64,000 nucleotides of DNA, taken from positions 124,001 through 188,000 of the forward strand of contig NZ_AWGC01000006.1 in the NCBI RefSeq assembly GCF_000495835.1, in the 5' to 3' direction. Below, in pieces: positions 1 to 9,780 of the stretch (position 1 is the stretch's first letter; every line of letters starts with the position of its first letter). The notes beneath the pieces were generated by a model. That model was not told where the DNA came from. It saw nothing but the letters and a program-made list of their open reading frames with translations, and searched no databases. Both the position numbers and the translations under genes were made by a program. The DNA is from Asticcacaulis sp. AC402. GTDB lineage: Bacteria; Pseudomonadota; Alphaproteobacteria; Caulobacterales; Caulobacteraceae.

Positions 1-740
<740 letters not shown>

Positions 741-1700
741 GTGCCCGATGCTGCTGTCTTCGACTTGCAGGGCAAGCGAGTGTTTGTCGCCGGGCACCGG
801 GGCATGGTCGGCAGCGCCGTCGTACGCCGTCTCCAACAGGAAGGATGTGAGATACTCACAGCTGACCGTCAGACTGTGGACCTGAAGCGGCAGGATGCCG
901 TAGAGGCGTTTCTTGGTAAAAGCCGGCCGGATGCCGTGGTTATGGCGGCCGCCAAGGTTGGCGGCATTCTCGCCAATGACAGCTTTCCGGCAGACTTTCT
1001 ATATGACAACCTCATCATCGAGGCCAATGTTTTTCAGGCTGCGCACGAGGCCGGCGTAGGCCGTTTCCTTTTTCTCGGCTCGTCCTGTATCTATCCGAAA
1101 TATGCCGAACAGCCCATTTCCGAATCCGCGCTTCTGACGGGGGCACTGGAGCCAACCAATGAATGGTACGCCATTGCGAAAATTGCCGGTATAAAACTGG
1201 CACAGGCCTACCGGCGGCAGCATGGACGGGATTATATCTCGGCCATGCCGAGCAATCTCTACGGTCCGGGCGATAATTTCGATTTGAATTCGAGCCATGT
1301 GCTGCCGGCCATTATGCGCAAGGTTCATGCCGCCAAGGTGAGCCAGGCTGGTGAAGTCGTGGTTTGGGGAACAGGCACACCGCTGCGCGAGTTCCTGTTT
1401 TGCGAGGACTGCGCAGATGCCCTGGTTTTCCTGCTGAAACATTACTCAGGGGATGAACATGTCAATGTCGGCTCCGGCACGGACATCTCCATCCTGGACC
1501 TCACGAAGCTGGTTTGCGAAGTTATCGGTTATGAAGGCCGGATCGTCCATGATCTGTCCAAACCCGATGGTACGCCGCGCAAACTCATGAGCGGCGATAA
1601 GTTGCGAAACCTTGGCTGGGCACAGCAAACGAGCTTGAAGGATGGGATTTCGCAAACCTATAACTGGTTCCTTAACAATATCGTCGCGTCCGCCGCGTAA
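741..1700 (+). CDS. fcl: GDP-L-fucose synthase (epimerase/reductase)
   Basis: This 319-residue NADPH-dependent bifunctional enzyme converts GDP-4-keto-6-deoxymannose to GDP-L-fucose. An N-terminal dinucleotide-binding motif GHRGMVGSAVVRR is followed by the catalytic Ser in LGSSCIYPK and the Tyr/Lys pair in WYAIAK. The substrate-side segments PSNLYGPGDNFD and SSHVLPA are also typical. Length equals the family norm of about 320. The start is GTG, set directly behind the gmd stop; an in-frame ATG would cut into the Rossmann motif. Next to gmd and a fucosyltransferase-like gene, it indicates synthesis of a fucose-containing surface glycan. Confidence 0.95.
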   Translation: MPDAAVFDLQGKRVFVAGHRGMVGSAVVRRLQQEGCEILTADRQTVDLKRQDAVEAFLGKSRPDAVVMAAAKVGGILANDSFPADFLYDNLIIEANVFQAAHEAGVGRFLFLGSSCIYPKYAEQPISESALLTGALEPTNEWYAIAKIAGIKLAQAYRRQHGRDYISAMPSNLYGPGDNFDLNSSHVLPAIMRKVHAAKVSQAGEVVVWGTGTPLREFLFCEDCADALVFLLKHYSGDEHVNVGSGTDISILDLTKLVCEVIGYEGRIVHDLSKPDGTPRKLMSGDKLRNLGWAQQTSLKDGISQTYNWFLNNIVASAA

Positions 1701-1722
1701 CCCTTGCAAATCAAGATCTGAA

Positions 1723-3207
1723 ATGACCTCTCCCTCTTCCTCGTCTGCGCAATCACTTGTCAATCTGGCGCCTGGCAAGACGGCGTCGCAGAGTTCGCTG
1801 TCCCATTGGTCCGGCAGTCTTGGTGCGGCAGGAGCTCTGGTTAAGGATGACGAGCGGACATTCGGTTTTCATACCTCCGAAGAGGACTCGCCCTGGTGGC
1901 AGGTCGATTTGCACGCGGTTTATCCGATCGATACCATCAATCTGTACAATCGACGCGATATTCTGTTTGAGCGTGCGCGCACAGTGTCTGTAGCGGTTTC
2001 TCTAGACGGCAACGATTGGCAAGCCGTTCATGCGGGCATGGTCTATTTCGGTTATGGACCTGATAAATCTCCGCTCTCGTTGCCGCTCGGCGGACAAGTG
2101 AAAGCGCGCTACATCCGCTTGCAACTGCATGAGCGAGTTCCGTTCCATCTATGGTACGTCGAGGTGCTCATTCAGAACTCCGTTGAACGCATAGTCAAGA
2201 TTCGCGGCGACCTGGGATTTGGTTTTCCCGTCAAGGATATTGACCCCGACAGCGGCGGAAGCGCCGGATACGAACTCGTTGCCGCGACGCCGGAAGACTT
2301 GGATGGGACGCTGATTGGTCTTGACATCAACAATAGCGGGGCCTTCGGAAATAGCGTTATCCAATATGCAACGGCGATCGAAGTCGCCCATCATCTTGGT
2401 TTGAAATATGTCCGTGCGTCGCCGGGAAAGTTAATTCGTCTATCGGCACCCATCAGAGTCGGGCAAGTCGACGTATTGCCGAGTGATACTTCTCTTCCCG
2501 GAGGCGGCGCGTTTCTTAGAGGGAACTTCTTTTTCCGCAATCATTTTAAAACCGCACTCACGAAAAGCACATCGCAGAGCTATTACGAGTTGGTCCGCAA
2601 TCATGTCAGCAAGCTTTATACGGGCATTGATATCACCCAGATTCCAAGCCGGCCGAAGGATGAGCTGGCCATACATATCCGTTCTGGCGACATCTTCTCG
2701 ACATGGATTCACGCCGGTTACATCCAGCCCCCCCTTGCATTCTACGAACTGGTCATTGATCGATTGGTCAGGGAGAAGGGGATTAAGCGCATCCGCCTCG
2801 TTTATGAAGATAAGGGAAACCCCGTCATCGACGTGCTTGAGGCGCGCCTGAAGGCAGCCGCGATTCCGTTTTCGAGCCAAAGCAGTACGGTCGAGGACGA
2901 CATCATGGCGCTCATCGACTCGCAACATCTGGCCTTCGGTATTGGCACTTTTGGAACCGGAGTTTGCCATTTCTCGCGACAGATCGAAACGGTTTATTAC
3001 TTCTCGCCCACGGGCGGCTGTCCCTTTGCCGGTATTCCAAACGTCCGGCACGTCGTGCATATCACTGACAAAGCCGGCGCGTACATAAAGGAAGGGCAAT
3101 GGGCGAACTCGCCCGAACAGCGTCAAATGATGATTGATTATCCCATCGAGAACCTTGCGGTCAGCGGCGAGTGGACGCATCCTGTGGTAAGCGATCTGGG
3201 CTCCTGA
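1723..3207 (+). CDS. Glycosyltransferase with N-terminal discoidin (F5/8 type C) domain, fucosyltransferase-like
   Basis: The protein has 494 residues with a two-part build. Residues ~10-155 look like a discoidin/F5-8C galactose-binding sandwich (NLAPGKTASQSS near the start, SPWWQVDLHAVYPIDTINLY, then ARYIRLQL). Residues ~175-490 look like a GT-B fucosyltransferase of the GT11 type: the motif HIRSGD at H318-D323 corresponds to the HxRxGD donor-binding motif, and a late segment GIGTFGTGVCHFSR fits the second conserved region. The gene sits 22 bases behind fcl, which makes GDP-fucose a likely donor. The ATG at 1723 was chosen because upstream in-frame starts overlap fcl. The acceptor and the exact linkage cannot be read from sequence. 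Confidence 0.68.
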   Translation: MTSPSSSSAQSLVNLAPGKTASQSSLSHWSGSLGAAGALVKDDERTFGFHTSEEDSPWWQVDLHAVYPIDTINLYNRRDILFERARTVSVAVSLDGNDWQAVHAGMVYFGYGPDKSPLSLPLGGQVKARYIRLQLHERVPFHLWYVEVLIQNSVERIVKIRGDLGFGFPVKDIDPDSGGSAGYELVAATPEDLDGTLIGLDINNSGAFGNSVIQYATAIEVAHHLGLKYVRASPGKLIRLSAPIRVGQVDVLPSDTSLPGGGAFLRGNFFFRNHFKTALTKSTSQSYYELVRNHVSKLYTGIDITQIPSRPKDELAIHIRSGDIFSTWIHAGYIQPPLAFYELVIDRLVREKGIKRIRLVYEDKGNPVIDVLEARLKAAAIPFSSQSSTVEDDIMALIDSQHLAFGIGTFGTGVCHFSRQIETVYYFSPTGGCPFAGIPNVRHVVHITDKAGAYIKEGQWANSPEQRQMMIDYPIENLAVSGEWTHPVVSDLGS

Positions 3208-3379
3208 GTTCCAGGCGGTAATGAATACGGGGGCGGGAGCCATATTCCCCAACCGGCTTTAATGCGGGATTGCAGGACCATGGGCTGACCCAGGCTTGCA
3301 TCTCACAGCTGTCGTCTTGCCGCACGACGAGCCCTGGCCTCGAGCACGCGTTCCTGACATGTTGGCAATAGTGCGCCTG

Positions 3380-3927
3380 TTACCGTATGCCCAACTCGCC
3401 GGCGATCACCCGATTGACCGCCCCGATGACGAGATCGGGGCGCTGGTTTTGGATAAAGTGGCCGGTCGGGGCATCGACGATCTCACCGTGATCGCGGCGC
3501 GCCACCTCCGCCATCAGGTCGCGCCGTGCGGACGCATAGGCGCTGCTGGTTGGACCTTCGAGGTTGAGCGCACGCAGGATGATGGTTGGGCCGCGATAGG
3601 GTGGGCACGCCGCCACGACTTGCTCGGCACGTTCGCTGCCATCAAATTCGGCGCGCGCGCCCGGCGCCATGGACTATGGCCATAGCCCGGGCGGTTGTAG
3701 CCCATGGCCCGTGCCGTCGATCCGATCGGCCCGATCACGTTAGACCAGGTCTCAAGATCGCTGCCGAGCCAATGCAACATCACGACGGATGGCCCTGTCT
3801 CGCCCCGCACCGTAAATTGCAGGTTGTGGTCTTGCGACAGGCTACCAGCCCCATCCACGGTGGCGCATCCGGAAAGCCACAGCCCAGCGGTGCCGGCCAG
3901 GACATTTCGGCGTGATATGGCGGTCAT
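3380..3927 (-). pseudogene. Alpha/beta-hydrolase lipoprotein, decayed by internal deletion and frameshift
   Basis: Translation from ATG at 3927 gives a Tat/lipoprotein leader (SRRNVLAGTAGLWLSGC, lipobox Cys) and the oxyanion region SVVMLHWLGSDLETW. The typical GYNRPGYGHS segment follows. Similarity then stops. In another frame, from about 3670 down to the TAA at 3382-3380, the C-terminal hydrolase part reappears, including a candidate catalytic His in APTGHFIQ. The GxSxG nucleophile elbow and the cap domain that should lie between are absent: about 180 codons remain of an expected 280-300. The gene is therefore dead. It is divergent from the AraC-type regulator, suggesting it was once that regulator's target. 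Confidence 0.66.
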
Positions 3928-4156
3928 GTTCGGTCTTTCAATTGCGACAAGGATGACGCGTTTTTGGCGCGTAAACTTGCCGGCGTCGTCCCGTCCCATG
4001 GGCCCGGACGAGCTTTCGCGTCTTGACCTGACCGGAATGTTCACGGCGGTCTGCGTTCGCGTTGCGGCTCTGTCCCTCGCATGCTTTGTCGCACAGACTT
4101 GCCGGGTCTTCGCGGCGCCGGTAGGTTATCAATGGCTGCGACCGGGGAGATTCGCT

Positions 4157-5494
4157 GTGCAATTCGGGCTATGGGAAGCCTTATCGGGCGCGGCGGGAAT
4201 GGGCATCAGCCTCAGTGGCCTGGCCTGTCTGGTCGCTGCCACTTCGATCCCCCACGAGAACAACGCGCTGATCGCTTCCCGTCGCTGGTTGATCCTGCTC
4301 ATCCTGCTCCTCGGTTTCCATCTGTTATGTGCGACCCTGGACGCCCTGGGTGTTTTTGAACGCCATCCCGTCCTCGTGGGCCTGGAAAGTGTGCACTGGC
4401 CCTTCCTGCCCATAGCGCTTCAGGGCTATGTTCAGGCACTGACGCGCGCGTCGCTCGCCGAACCGCCTGGACGCCCGCTTTGGCGCCGATTCTGGCTCGC
4501 AGGGCTGGCCGTTGTCTGTCTCATTCCCTTGCTAACGCTCAGTCCAAACCTGCGACACGACCTGGGTGCGGACAATTCCGCCGCTATGAACCCGTCGCTA
4601 CACCTGATGCTCGCAATAATCGGGATTCTCGTGTTCTGGATGATCTGGATGGGGCTGCTGGCCGCCGCCGGCTGGAGGATGTGGTGCGACCTGCGTCGAC
4701 ACGATCGTTGGCTGCGGTCAGAATACTCCAACATCGAAGGGCTGGACCTAAGCTGGACGCGCTGGCTTCTGGCCGTTGGCCTCGTACCCGTCGCCGTCAC
4801 CCTGATCGATCAGTGCCTGACGGTAGCCGACCTGCCGAGCCTGCCCGACGCGGTCTTCTCCATGCTGGCTGGTTTTTTGTCCCTGGCGTTCTGCGCGTTG
4901 CATGTGCGTCACGACCGGTGGGCTCAGAGCAGGGCGATTTACCACGCCAAGACTGGCCCCGACGCCGCGCTCGCAGACGCGCCTAACGCGGAACCAGACA
5001 CTGGGCCAGACACTGGGTTAGACACTGTGTCAGACGCCGGAACCGCACGCTATGCCCGCTCAGCCATGACCGAGGCCGATTGCGAGCGCGTCCTGGCCAA
5101 GCTCGACGCCGCGATGCGTTCGAATGCGCTCTGGCGCAATCCTTTTCTTAGCCTGGCCGATCTGGCGGCCGCCTCCGCTACGCGGCATCATCAGATCAGC
5201 CAGGCCTTGAATACACGGCGCGGCACCAATTTTTACGATTACGTCAATGCCCTCCGTATCGAAGAGGCCTGTCTTCACCTGCGCTCGGGCACCGCGACGG
5301 TTCTTGAAATCAGCGAAACGGTCGGCTTCAATGCCAAGTCGACCTTTAACGAAGCCTTCCGCCGCCACACGGGCCAAACGCCGACAAAGTATCGCGCGGC
5401 TGCGGCAAGCCATGCCGCAACGGACGAGGTCGCTACCGACACGTCCGTTGCGACCGGCAAAGATGTCGCCTTAGCGCCATCCGACAAGGTGTGA
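4157..5494 (+). CDS. AraC-family regulator with N-terminal membrane domain
   Basis: The C-terminal ~110 residues are an AraC/XylS double helix-turn-helix: NPFLSLADLAAASATRHHQIS, then LRIEEACLHL, ATVLEISETVGFNAKSTF and RRHTGQTPTKYR. The first two thirds contain about seven hydrophobic segments (for example WLILLILLLGFHLLCA and LMLAIIGILVFWMIWMGLL), so this is a membrane-embedded sensor-regulator. The GTG at 4157 is preferred because a GGGGAG Shine-Dalgarno lies 7 bases upstream and the first helix then starts the protein. The frame is open further upstream (ATG at 4037, 3998 or 3917), so the start is uncertain. A 12-bp tandem repeat codes for a PDTGPDTGLDT linker before the DNA-binding domain. 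Confidence 0.8.
   Translation: MQFGLWEALSGAAGMGISLSGLACLVAATSIPHENNALIASRRWLILLILLLGFHLLCATLDALGVFERHPVLVGLESVHWPFLPIALQGYVQALTRASLAEPPGRPLWRRFWLAGLAVVCLIPLLTLSPNLRHDLGADNSAAMNPSLHLMLAIIGILVFWMIWMGLLAAAGWRMWCDLRRHDRWLRSEYSNIEGLDLSWTRWLLAVGLVPVAVTLIDQCLTVADLPSLPDAVFSMLAGFLSLAFCALHVRHDRWAQSRAIYHAKTGPDAALADAPNAEPDTGPDTGLDTVSDAGTARYARSAMTEADCERVLAKLDAAMRSNALWRNPFLSLADLAAASATRHHQISQALNTRRGTNFYDYVNALRIEEACLHLRSGTATVLEISETVGFNAKSTFNEAFRRHTGQTPTKYRAAAASHAATDEVATDTSVATGKDVALAPSDKV
4993..5028 (+). repeat. 12-bp tandem repeat inside the AraC-type gene
   Basis: Two exact copies of CCAGACACTGGG (4993-5004, 5005-5016) and a diverged third copy (5017-5028). They are in frame and encode Pro-Asp-Thr-Gly-like units in the linker between the membrane and DNA-binding domains. 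Copy number could change by slippage without breaking the frame. Confidence 0.85.
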
Positions 5495-5531
5495 AGCACC
5501 TTTCGGACAAATTGCGCGACAAAACAAAAGC

Positions 5532-5574
5532 TTAGAGCGAAATGGCGATTCTACCTAAAGCCATCCCGCTCTAA
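5532..5574. repeat. Imperfect palindrome between convergent genes
   Basis: The arms TTAGAGCG-AAATGGC and GCCAT-CC-CGCTCTAA pair with two mismatches around a ~13-base loop. The palindrome lies between the AraC-type gene (+) and the esterase gene (-), and the TAG stop codon of the esterase is part of it. It may serve as a two-way terminator, although neither side has a strong T-run. It resembles the GAGCGC-ended palindromes at 49388 and 58132. Confidence 0.6.
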
Positions 5575-7433
5575 AACCTCATAGCCACGCGTAGAGAAGC
5601 TGAAGACGTGCCGTTGTTGTCGCCAGACAGGGCGTGCTCGTATCGTAAGCCGAGGGCGACGCGTTGTCCAAGGTGCAGGTCGGCACCGCCGCCAAGGGTC
5701 AAGCCCGTGTTGGCGATGTTTCGCACGGTAACGGTCGCCGGATCAGCCAGATCGCCAAGCAACGTCGATTCGATCTTGCGCGATTTCCCTGTCAGTAAGA
5801 CGCGGTCGCGCACCACAATGAACGGCGCCGCCGTCACCCAGCCCCAGCGCGTTGGATCTAGTCCGAACTTCGCTTCGCTGTCCAGCATGAGGCGGTCCGA
5901 CGATTGACGGGCATAGGCCAGGTTCAATCCCTCCGCCCCGTCTTCCTCAAACCCATCAATCCTGACATGACGGTAACTGAGCCGGGTCAGAAATGTCGCA
6001 TAGCGCCCTTTGTCCGCCGACGTTGTTTTTAACTGCGCCGACAACCCGTAGCGTTCACCCCAGGTGTTACCTGCCGTCACGAGGCCAAGCGCACCGACAT
6101 CGCGCCGAAAAGCCGGCACAGTGTCCCTGCCGTAGCTGGCAACCGCACTCAACTGTGCCGGCCCCAGATTCGTCCTGACCGAACCCGACACTGACCATTC
6201 CCGGGTGGCAAAGGTGTTGCTGGCACTGTGGCTGGCGTCCTGTTCCAGATAGGCTGCCGAAGCGGCGACCACGACCCGGTCACTGACCGGCACCTGTAGC
6301 CCGACCAGCAGGCCGTTCTGGGTCACCGCCGCCTTGTTCAGACGCGCCGTTCCGCTGATCGCTGCGCCATAGCTGAAGACTCGGGAGTCGTCGCTTTCCA
6401 ACGCGTCGCGCGCCGCCATGTCCTCCGCTTCGATCCGGTCGGCGCCCAGGTCGACGGCGTCCACCAGGCGGCCGCTGCCCAAGGCGGCATCACCTGAAGC
6501 AGCGCTCAGCGTCGCCCTGTACCAGTCCGCCAACAGGGCATGTCCCGCAGTTGTAAAGTGATTGCTGTCAAAAAAGACATAGCGATTCTGCGCCTGCAGA
6601 TCGCTTGAACAGAGGTTACCCGTGGCGACATCGGCGCAGGCATCCTCGAAGTTCGAGAAGCCTAACCGAAGGTGATCCCGGCGCAGAAGGTCGAGAAACG
6701 CAGATTGATCGACAATAATCAATTGCGTTCCGGTGGGCAGTGTGGATCGCACACCGACGAGGGCGGCGATCAGATCCGTATTGGTCTGCGTGACAAACTC
6801 GCTGGCCAACTGCCGTAGGGGGGCATAACTGTCGCCGGCGAGGAAGGGCAGGTACTGAACCGGCTGGACCTTGGCGACGACAATGGTGCGGGCACCAGCT
6901 TGGGACAAGACCCTGACATGGTCGGTCGTTGCAGCGACGATATCGGCCCGAACGACATCGGCCGGTTCGCCGTCGAAGAGACGCAGCATGTCGTTTGTCC
7001 CGGCGTGTACAAAGAAGCGGTCACCGCCGCCAACCTTGATCGTGCCGTTCGCTTGCAGCGCCGAGAACCAGGAAATCTGCTGGCCGACGCCGGTGGGTTC
7101 CGGCAAAGTCGGATCGCCGCGATCGGTCATATGAGCGCCCGACACGGCGAAGTTCAGCGAAGTCCCGGGTGCCGCGGCCGCAAGAGCCGGCAGAACACCG
7201 GGTGACAGATATTCAGCCCAGTTCGGTCCATTCGAATCGCGGCACAGTACCGTACCGCAGCTATAGAGTGGATGGCCTGCGCCGACGGTCTGCGCCAGAA
7301 CCTGGAAATTTCCCTGCTCCAGATCAGAATCTCCGAAGAAGTAGTCCTGGGCGGATTCTCCGGCGAGAGCAGACGATCCAGCCAGAATGGCCGTGGTGAC
7401 ACTGCAGTTGATGATAAGTCGATGAAGTTTCAT
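5571..7433 (-). CDS. Autotransporter GDSL (SGNH) esterase
   Basis: This 620-residue EstA-type protein has a Sec signal peptide (residues 1-24), an SGNH-hydrolase passenger (~28-320) and a C-terminal autotransporter beta-barrel (~350-620). The barrel ends in aromatic Phe, as outer-membrane proteins usually do. Catalytic blocks seen are GDSD (Ser36), HAGTND (block III) and DSNHFT with the Asp/His pair. The family anchors a lipid/ester hydrolase on the cell surface. ATG 7433 is chosen over an upstream TTG because a signal peptide starts exactly there and a GGGAG site precedes it. It converges on the AraC-type gene, and its stop codon lies inside the palindrome at 5532-5574. Confidence 0.88.
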   Translation of the reverse strand: MKLHRLIINCSVTTAILAGSSALAGESAQDYFFGDSDLEQGNFQVLAQTVGAGHPLYSCGTVLCRDSNGPNWAEYLSPGVLPALAAAAPGTSLNFAVSGAHMTDRGDPTLPEPTGVGQQISWFSALQANGTIKVGGGDRFFVHAGTNDMLRLFDGEPADVVRADIVAATTDHVRVLSQAGARTIVVAKVQPVQYLPFLAGDSYAPLRQLASEFVTQTNTDLIAALVGVRSTLPTGTQLIIVDQSAFLDLLRRDHLRLGFSNFEDACADVATGNLCSSDLQAQNRYVFFDSNHFTTAGHALLADWYRATLSAASGDAALGSGRLVDAVDLGADRIEAEDMAARDALESDDSRVFSYGAAISGTARLNKAAVTQNGLLVGLQVPVSDRVVVAASAAYLEQDASHSASNTFATREWSVSGSVRTNLGPAQLSAVASYGRDTVPAFRRDVGALGLVTAGNTWGERYGLSAQLKTTSADKGRYATFLTRLSYRHVRIDGFEEDGAEGLNLAYARQSSDRLMLDSEAKFGLDPTRWGWVTAAPFIVVRDRVLLTGKSRKIESTLLGDLADPATVTVRNIANTGLTLGGGADLHLGQRVALGLRYEHALSGDNNGTSSASLRVAMRF

Positions 7434-7656
7434 GTGATTTAGAGCTCCCAAAAATGGACCTCCAGCCTATCGGGGCTATCTCGACGCGTCGTCCGGACCG
7501 GTTAGTCCGAACGATTTATGATGGCCGAGTGACCCATCCGGATCGTGTCCCAGGGCGTGGTTTAGCCCGGTTGGTCGCGGGCGATCGTCGGCGGCCAGCA
7601 TGGGTGCGGGCCGCTCCACGTAGCACTGGAAGGTGGTGCTGGGTCGGTAATCCCGG

Positions 7657-9042
7657 CTAAGCCGTGGTTCGACGGCCGTTATCCTGGCCGAGGAAAAGTG
7701 CCACCGGCCAGGTGACCTGAAACCGGGTGCCGGCGGGCAGGTTGTCGTCGATCGTCAGCACACCGCCGGTCTGCTGACAGATGTCACTGACAATGGCCAG
7801 ACCCAGTCCGCTCCCAGGGGCCCGGGTATTGAGGCGGGCGAAGCGGCTGGTGATGAAATCGCGTTTGTCAGCCGGAATGCCGGGCCCCTGATCGGCAACG
7901 CTCAGGGTCACATGGCTTGAGGTCTGAGCCAGGGATATGTGCACCTGCGTGGCTTCAGGCGTGTGCAGGACCGCGTTTTCCACCAGATTGCGGACAATGG
8001 CGGTGATGGCGGCGCCATCGACCGGCAGACGCACGCCCGGTGTAATCGCCACGGACAAGGCGTGGTCGCGCGCCGCCGCGCTGTGGCGTACGGCGTCAAC
8101 GGCTGCGGCCACGGTGCCGGAGACATCGCACAGGCCGACGGCGTGCTGCGTCTTTTGCCGTGCCAGGCTCAGCATCTGGTCGACCACCGCGGCCGTGCGA
8201 TCCACGATCTGGAGCAGTTCGTCCATCGAGGCGCGCGCCCGGTCGTCGGGTTCGATCAGCTTCGATGTCACTTGGGCCCGGGTCTTGAGTGCGGCCAGCG
8301 GCGTGCGAAGTTCGTGGGCGGCATTGTCGGTAAAGTCGCGTTCGCGCTGCAGGCTTTGGGATAGCCGTCCGAGCAGGCTGTTGAGCGAGGTCACCAGCGG
8401 CGATATCTCACGCGGCAGCACCGCCGGAACCAGCGGGTCGAGCCGCGCCGCATCACGGGCGGCTATGTCCTCGGACAGGGCGCGAAACGGGACCAGGACG
8501 CGACCCAGCCCCAGGAACAGGGCGACCAGAACCAGGGGCAGCATGACCAGCAAGGGCAGGGCCACGCTGGCGCCGACCTCGAAAACGGCCTCACGCCGCG
8601 CCGTCATGTCCTGGGCCACTTCGACGATAACATTGTCGGCCTTGTCGACCAGGGTCAGCATGCGCCATTTTCCGTTGGCGCCGTTGACGGTGCGAAAGCC
8701 TTCGCCGGCCGGTGCCGGGTCGAAGACCGAGTCCGGTGTATTGGCGGAGGTCGCAACCAGCGTTCCGCTGCCCCAGATGCGAAAGGCGATGCGTTCCTCG
8801 GCCAGGGTCTGGACCTGCTCGACGCGGCTGCCCAGAGTGGCTGCGATGTCTTCGCCTTCCAGAGCCTCATGCCGGGTCAGCAGGTTCAAGGTGCCCGCCA
8901 GATGCGACATTTCAGCGTCCGCGGCGCGGTTGACCTCACGCGAGGCCGAGACAAAAGCTGCGCCCAGGCTGACGGCGACGATCAGCAGCAGGGCCGGCAG
9001 GAAGCTGAGCAGGGCGGCGCGGTGCAGGGAATAGGTCTTCAT
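7657..9042 (-). CDS. Sensor histidine kinase, QseC/PmrB-like
   Basis: The kinase has 461 residues. TM1 is at ~10-32 and the periplasmic sensor at ~33-155. TM2 lies at ~158-180, HAMP at ~180-235, then DHp and HATPase. The phospho-acceptor is His243 in NAAHELRTPLAALKTR. The ATP-binding boxes are NLVENAVLHTP (N), DQGPGIP (G1) and GSGLGLAI (G2). Its start overlaps the response regulator stop by 4 bases (translational coupling). The stimulus is unknown. The QseC/PmrB/TctE subgroup assignment is from overall architecture and the OmpR-type partner. Confidence 0.92.
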   Translation of the reverse strand: MKTYSLHRAALLSFLPALLLIVAVSLGAAFVSASREVNRAADAEMSHLAGTLNLLTRHEALEGEDIAATLGSRVEQVQTLAEERIAFRIWGSGTLVATSANTPDSVFDPAPAGEGFRTVNGANGKWRMLTLVDKADNVIVEVAQDMTARREAVFEVGASVALPLLVMLPLVLVALFLGLGRVLVPFRALSEDIAARDAARLDPLVPAVLPREISPLVTSLNSLLGRLSQSLQRERDFTDNAAHELRTPLAALKTRAQVTSKLIEPDDRARASMDELLQIVDRTAAVVDQMLSLARQKTQHAVGLCDVSGTVAAAVDAVRHSAAARDHALSVAITPGVRLPVDGAAITAIVRNLVENAVLHTPEATQVHISLAQTSSHVTLSVADQGPGIPADKRDFITSRFARLNTRAPGSGLGLAIVSDICQQTGGVLTIDDNLPAGTRFQVTWPVALFLGQDNGRRTTA

Positions 9043-9698
9043 GTTTGGGTCGCCAAGCGATAGCCCATGCCGCGCACCGTCTGAATAACGTCGCGCGACA
9101 TCTTGTGGCGGATTGACGAGATGTGGACCTCGACCGTGTTGCTGTCGATGTCGCGTGACCAGTCATACAGTGACTCTTCGATCTGGCCCTTGCTGACAAT
9201 GCCGCCGCGTGCCGCCACCAGGCGCTCGAACACCGCCATTTCCCGCGCCGACAGGTACACGGCCTGATGATGATACAGGATGCGCCGGGCCTGCGGGTCG
9301 TAATCAACGCCCGGCGCCACTTCACGCAGGGCGACATGTTCCGAGGCGCGCCGCAGCAGGGCGCGGCACCGGGCGATCAGTTCGTCCAGGTCGAAGGGTT
9401 TCACGAGGTAGTCGTCGGCGCCGCTGTCGAGGCCTTCGATGCGATGGCCGACGGCGTCGCGTGCGGTCAGGATAAGCACGGGCGTGCTGTCGCCGGAACG
9501 CCGTAACTGGGTCAGCCAGGCCAGACCGGAACCGTCGGGCAGGCCCAGGTCCAGGAGGACCAGGTCATAGGTCGTGGTGCTGCGCGCCAGGGCGGCATCG
9601 GCCAGCGTCCTGACCCAGTCGACAGCATGGTGCGGCGTCAGCCCGTCGCGGACCGCGCTGCCCAGCATGGCGTCATCCTCAATCAGCAACAGGCGCAT
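9039..9698 (-). CDS. OmpR-family response regulator, QseB/PmrA-like
   Basis: The protein has 219 residues. The receiver domain is at 1-115, with the acidic pocket EDD at residues 7-9, the phosphorylated Asp50 in LVLLDLGLPDG, a switch Thr in LILTARD and Lys in VKPFD. The winged-helix DNA-binding domain is at ~125-219, ending TVRGMGYRLA. A GGAGAG site precedes the ATG. It is the first gene of a two-gene operon with the kinase. The 147-base gap to the divergent RTX gene contains an 11-bp tandem repeat of the form recognised by this regulator subfamily, which makes that gene a likely target. Confidence 0.93.
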   Translation of the reverse strand: MRLLLIEDDAMLGSAVRDGLTPHHAVDWVRTLADAALARSTTTYDLVLLDLGLPDGSGLAWLTQLRRSGDSTPVLILTARDAVGHRIEGLDSGADDYLVKPFDLDELIARCRALLRRASEHVALREVAPGVDYDPQARRILYHHQAVYLSAREMAVFERLVAARGGIVSKGQIEESLYDWSRDIDSNTVEVHISSIRHKMSRDVIQTVRGMGYRLATQT

Positions 9699-9780
9699 GG
9701 CGATCTCTCCATCGAGTCCGGACGTTAGGCGCGACGGTAGGCAAAGGCAACTCTGTCACATCATCAGGAAAACATCGCGT

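Noticed and set aside
3296-3685. Plus-strand frame of 129 codons over the hydrolase remnant
   Set aside because: The minus strand shows clear hydrolase pieces; the plus frame has no family pattern.
7454-7660. Short plus-strand frame between the esterase and kinase genes
   Set aside because: No ribosome site, Arg-rich random-looking translation, and it overlaps the kinase 3' end.
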